Part shown: positions 61,401-64,000 of the stretch, one piece after another
Numbering within the stretch: position 1 is the first letter of the stretch
Layout: each line of letters starts with the position of its first letter
NCBI GenBank assembly: GCA_907165065.1
Contig: OU015550.1
Location: 3,436,001-3,500,000 of the forward strand
Direction: 5' to 3'
DNA from: Caprimulgus europaeus
Taxonomy: Eukaryota > Chordata > Aves > Caprimulgiformes > Caprimulgidae
Length of the DNA: 64,000 nt
Made by a program: the position numbers and the translations under genes
Notes under the pieces: model-generated
Databases searched by the model: none
What the model was told of the DNA's origin: nothing
What the model saw: the letters and a program-made list of their open reading frames with translations, nothing else

Positions 61401-61973
61401 GGGTTTGCTCCTCCCTGGTGGGCAGGAGAAGAGGGAGGAAGGTGCAAATATTGTGGTGCCTCCAAGTATGCCAAGCTGCCCTGGGAAGCCCTGGTTTCCC
61501 CATATCAGATAACAGCCACGCGTGAGCTGAGCTGCTTACGCCGGGCTTGTGAGCACCCTCGCCAGGAAAGGGGTTAAAGCAAGATAAAACTGGAGCGTTA
61601 TGGAGACCATATGGAGGGGAAGAAAACCCTTTATCCTCTAATTGGATTTGTTCCCAGCAGTTCCTGGTGGAGGTGAGGCTGAGTGGAGCTGACAGGTCGT
61701 GATGGCCATCCAAAGCAGGATGCGTGTGCACAAACCTGTAGATCAATCCATTAGAGTGGATCAAATAGATTTCAGTGTGTGGCAAGAAGGAGGACACAGA
61801 TGTATTTACAATTCGGTTTGGTAGGTTGTTCCTCCCTCAGTGGGGATTAACTCAGCCACGGCTGGTGGCTCCAAGAAGGCAGCCGTGTCCTCTGCCAGCA
61901 GCTATGATGCTGGGGCCAGCTGCCTGCTGCTTCTCTGGGCTTGCATGGTTGCATCCATCCAGGACAAGGATCT

Positions 61974-62039
61974 GGTTGTGTGGAGGAAAGTTCCTGGTTG
62001 TGTGGAGGAAAATTCCTGGTTGTGTGGAGGAAAGTTCTT
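61974..62039. repeat. Short minisatellite, three copies of a 22-bp unit
   Basis: GGTTGTGTGGAGGAAAGTTC plus CT, repeated at 61974, 61996 and 62018 with one G/A difference in the second copy. Confidence 0.9.
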
Positions 62040-62399
62040 TGTGCCATGCCCTTGCTTCTGTCCCAGAAAAGAAGGGTGCACAGAAGTCCATCTCCTGCCT
62101 TGCTCACAGCACCCAGCAGGCTGCACCCGTGGGCTCTGGGCAGGAGGAACCCCAGCTCCTGTTTTCTGTTCAGGTTCCCCATCACAGCAGCTTCTCCAGG
62201 CTCTCCCCACCAGCACAACCTCACAGAGGGTGGGTGCACCAGAGCCAGAAGGCAGCTGGGAAGTGAGGAGAGCTTCACCACTGCCAACCTCATCTCATGT
62301 GCAGAGTATTTGCAAGCCAGCAGGGCCCTGTCACCTCCCAGGCTTTTCCTCCTGCTGCTGATCCAGGTAACATCCCTGCAAGCACGGTAGGATTTCCTT

Positions 62400-62429
62400 G
62401 GAGAGACAGAGACAGAGAGAGAGAGAGAA
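62400..62429. repeat. (GA)n/(GACA)n simple repeat
   Basis: GAGAGACAGAGACAG followed by six GA units. Confidence 0.85.
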
Positions 62430-63212
62430 ATTCTTTGGGACCTGTCATTTTCTTGCCAAGGAGCTGAGCAATCCCAGCTCAGCTGTGAACCTCCACCGCT
62501 CCGTGTGGTGCTGTCAACACTTCTAACGAAGTGCTAAAGCAGGGCTGGGAGCAGAGCAGGCAGGGTTTGCAAGACGGTCTCACTGGCCACGCAGCACCAT
62601 GGGGTGAGCAGCCAGCAAATCCCAGCAGCACGAGCAGGTTTCTCTGTTATGTTAGCAGCTGTGCCAGGGAGCAAACCATCCTCTGATGAGGGTGATGGCC
62701 AGTGCAAGCGAGAAGATGCTGTCTGCTCCTGGGAGATCTTCCTGTCTTGTAAACTGCAGCCAGTCCCTCGCTGGGTTTTGTTCTGCTTTATGGGTTACTG
62801 GAGCCAGGTTGGTGTTAGGCAGGAGTTAACAGCGAGAGCTGGGCACCAGGGATATATATCTAGATCTTCTCTCCAAGCTCTGCTTTGCCCAACTAGTGGC
62901 AGCTGCTTAACTGCAAAGTCAGAGAGGCAGAAGAAAGGCTTTCATTTAGTTCTGGAGGGCTGTCAGAGCGTATCCTCACCACCTCCGTTCCGCAGCGCCC
63001 AGCAGCTCCGGCCGGGGCTCGGCTTTGAGAGCGGCTGAGCACTCAGAAAATGCGGTTTAGGCAAATAGCAATAATCCAGCTCTTTTCTTTTTAATTTGTA
63101 AATCTCATTGGAAGTTGATCCCTGTTATTCCTGAGGGCCTCGCTGTGGATGTTCTGAGCCCTCTGCAGCGCTGCTTTCTACGCGCTCTTTTGTTTTGTCC
63201 TAACTGGGTCAA

Positions 63213-63244
63213 TTTTTTTTCTTTTTGTTTTTTTTTTTTTTTTT
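63213..63244. repeat. T-rich tract
   Basis: Oligo-T with one C and one G interruption. Confidence 0.8.
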
Positions 63245-64000
63245 CATTTCTAGTGCAGAGCCTTTGGTTTTCTCTGTGGAAGCCTGGAGACTGCTGTGAC
63301 ACGGCCAGCTGGGTTATAATCTTTTGGGAAACAGTACAGAGGAAATTTGGGGTTTGCTTGCTTGTTTTCTGCTTTCCAGCTGGGCTGATCCCTGGTGCCT
63401 GGCTGAGCTGGTTCCTTGCTCCAATAAGACCATGAACAACCAACCTGGTGTTCCAGCTCCCAGAAAAGCCACATCCTGGTGGAACTTTGGGTGTCCCAGG
63501 GAGAATCTCTCACGTCACTGCCCTGGCCACGCTCTCAGCCAGCTGAAGAACCCCATCCCCTGCCTTTTGCCCCATTTTGAGAGCCCTATTCCTCTTGGAG
63601 GCAGCTGGCTGTCCTGCACCGCAATTCATTTTTGTCCTCTTCTTGCTGTCCCTGCCTTAAAGCATTCTGAGGATTTGCTCCAGATCAAACGTGTCCTTTC
63701 TCTCCCTTTGCCCTTCATCCTGTAATTGGATTCATTTCTTCCATCCAGCCCACCCTGGGATTCTCCCCATCCCTTTACATAACGACACTGGCTCTGGGCT
63801 GTGTCCGGTGCTTGGGGCTTGACCTGCAGCCACTGAAACCAGGGGAGGGTTTTGCACCAATTCCTATTGCACGTTGAATCCCACACTGGTGCAACAACCC
63901 TTTTCTTTGGCAATTCCAGCTCCTTTCCTGTTTGCTGCCTCTTTTTTTTCCTTTCCACATGCAACCTGTGCTCCCTCCAGCTTCTGCATTGCTTGTGGTT

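Larger units (their letters stand above)
58500..64000. other. No recognisable gene upstream of RH2
   Basis: Unique sequence with the 22-bp minisatellite at 61974, a GA repeat at 62400 and a T tract at 63213. No CR1 and no recognisable exon. Part may serve as distal RH2 control sequence. Confidence 0.55.

Noticed and set aside
1..64000. CRISPR arrays, operons, phage or plasmid modules, tRNA or rRNA genes
   Set aside because: I found no spaced direct-repeat array, no prokaryotic gene organisation and no structured RNA gene; the DNA is clearly vertebrate nuclear sequence.

Overview
The window is vertebrate nuclear DNA, almost certainly from a bird. Two things support this. First, it carries a complete, intact cone visual pigment gene of the RH2 (green-sensitive) class, which birds retain and placental mammals have lost. 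Second, the recognisable interspersed repeats are all 5'-truncated CR1 LINE copies of avian type: 14 pieces, about 3.5 kb, in both orientations. No bacterial, plasmid or phage features are present, and the many short open frames scattered through the window look like chance frames.

The RH2 gene lies on the minus strand, from the start codon at 58009 to the stop at 52612. I rebuilt its five coding exons from the sequence: 57649-58009, 54975-55143, 53285-53450, 52932-53171 and 52612-52743 (361, 169, 166, 240 and 132 nt). All eight splice sites are GT/AG, the four introns sit at the positions conserved in vertebrate RH1/RH2/SWS opsins, and the protein is 355 residues with every functional hallmark in place. 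About 300 bp upstream of the ATG is a TATA box (58307-58313). Beyond it lie a CRX/OTX-type site and a MAF-like half site in the arrangement expected of a photoreceptor promoter.

Region by region: 1-52.6 kb has no gene I can recognise. It is GC-moderate DNA with CR1 fragments, simple repeats and several AT-rich, non-repetitive blocks with homeodomain (TAATTA) and POU octamer cores that look like conserved non-coding elements. It also holds a 197-bp pure pyrimidine minisatellite (19783-19979), a dense CpG cluster with a GC box (about 40990-41080), a near-perfect MAF recognition element (41124-41135) and a perfect 22-bp inverted repeat with a 7-nt loop (50283-50333). 52.6-58.0 kb is RH2, with three CR1 pieces in intron 1. 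58.0-58.5 kb is the RH2 leader and promoter. 58.5-64 kb has no recognisable gene, only a short 22-bp minisatellite and simple repeats.

I found no novel multi-gene system. The best leads are the RH2 cis-regulatory module and possible upstream ORF, the hairpin near 50.3 kb, the polypyrimidine minisatellite, and the octamer/homeodomain blocks, whose conservation needs a cross-species alignment that I could not run.
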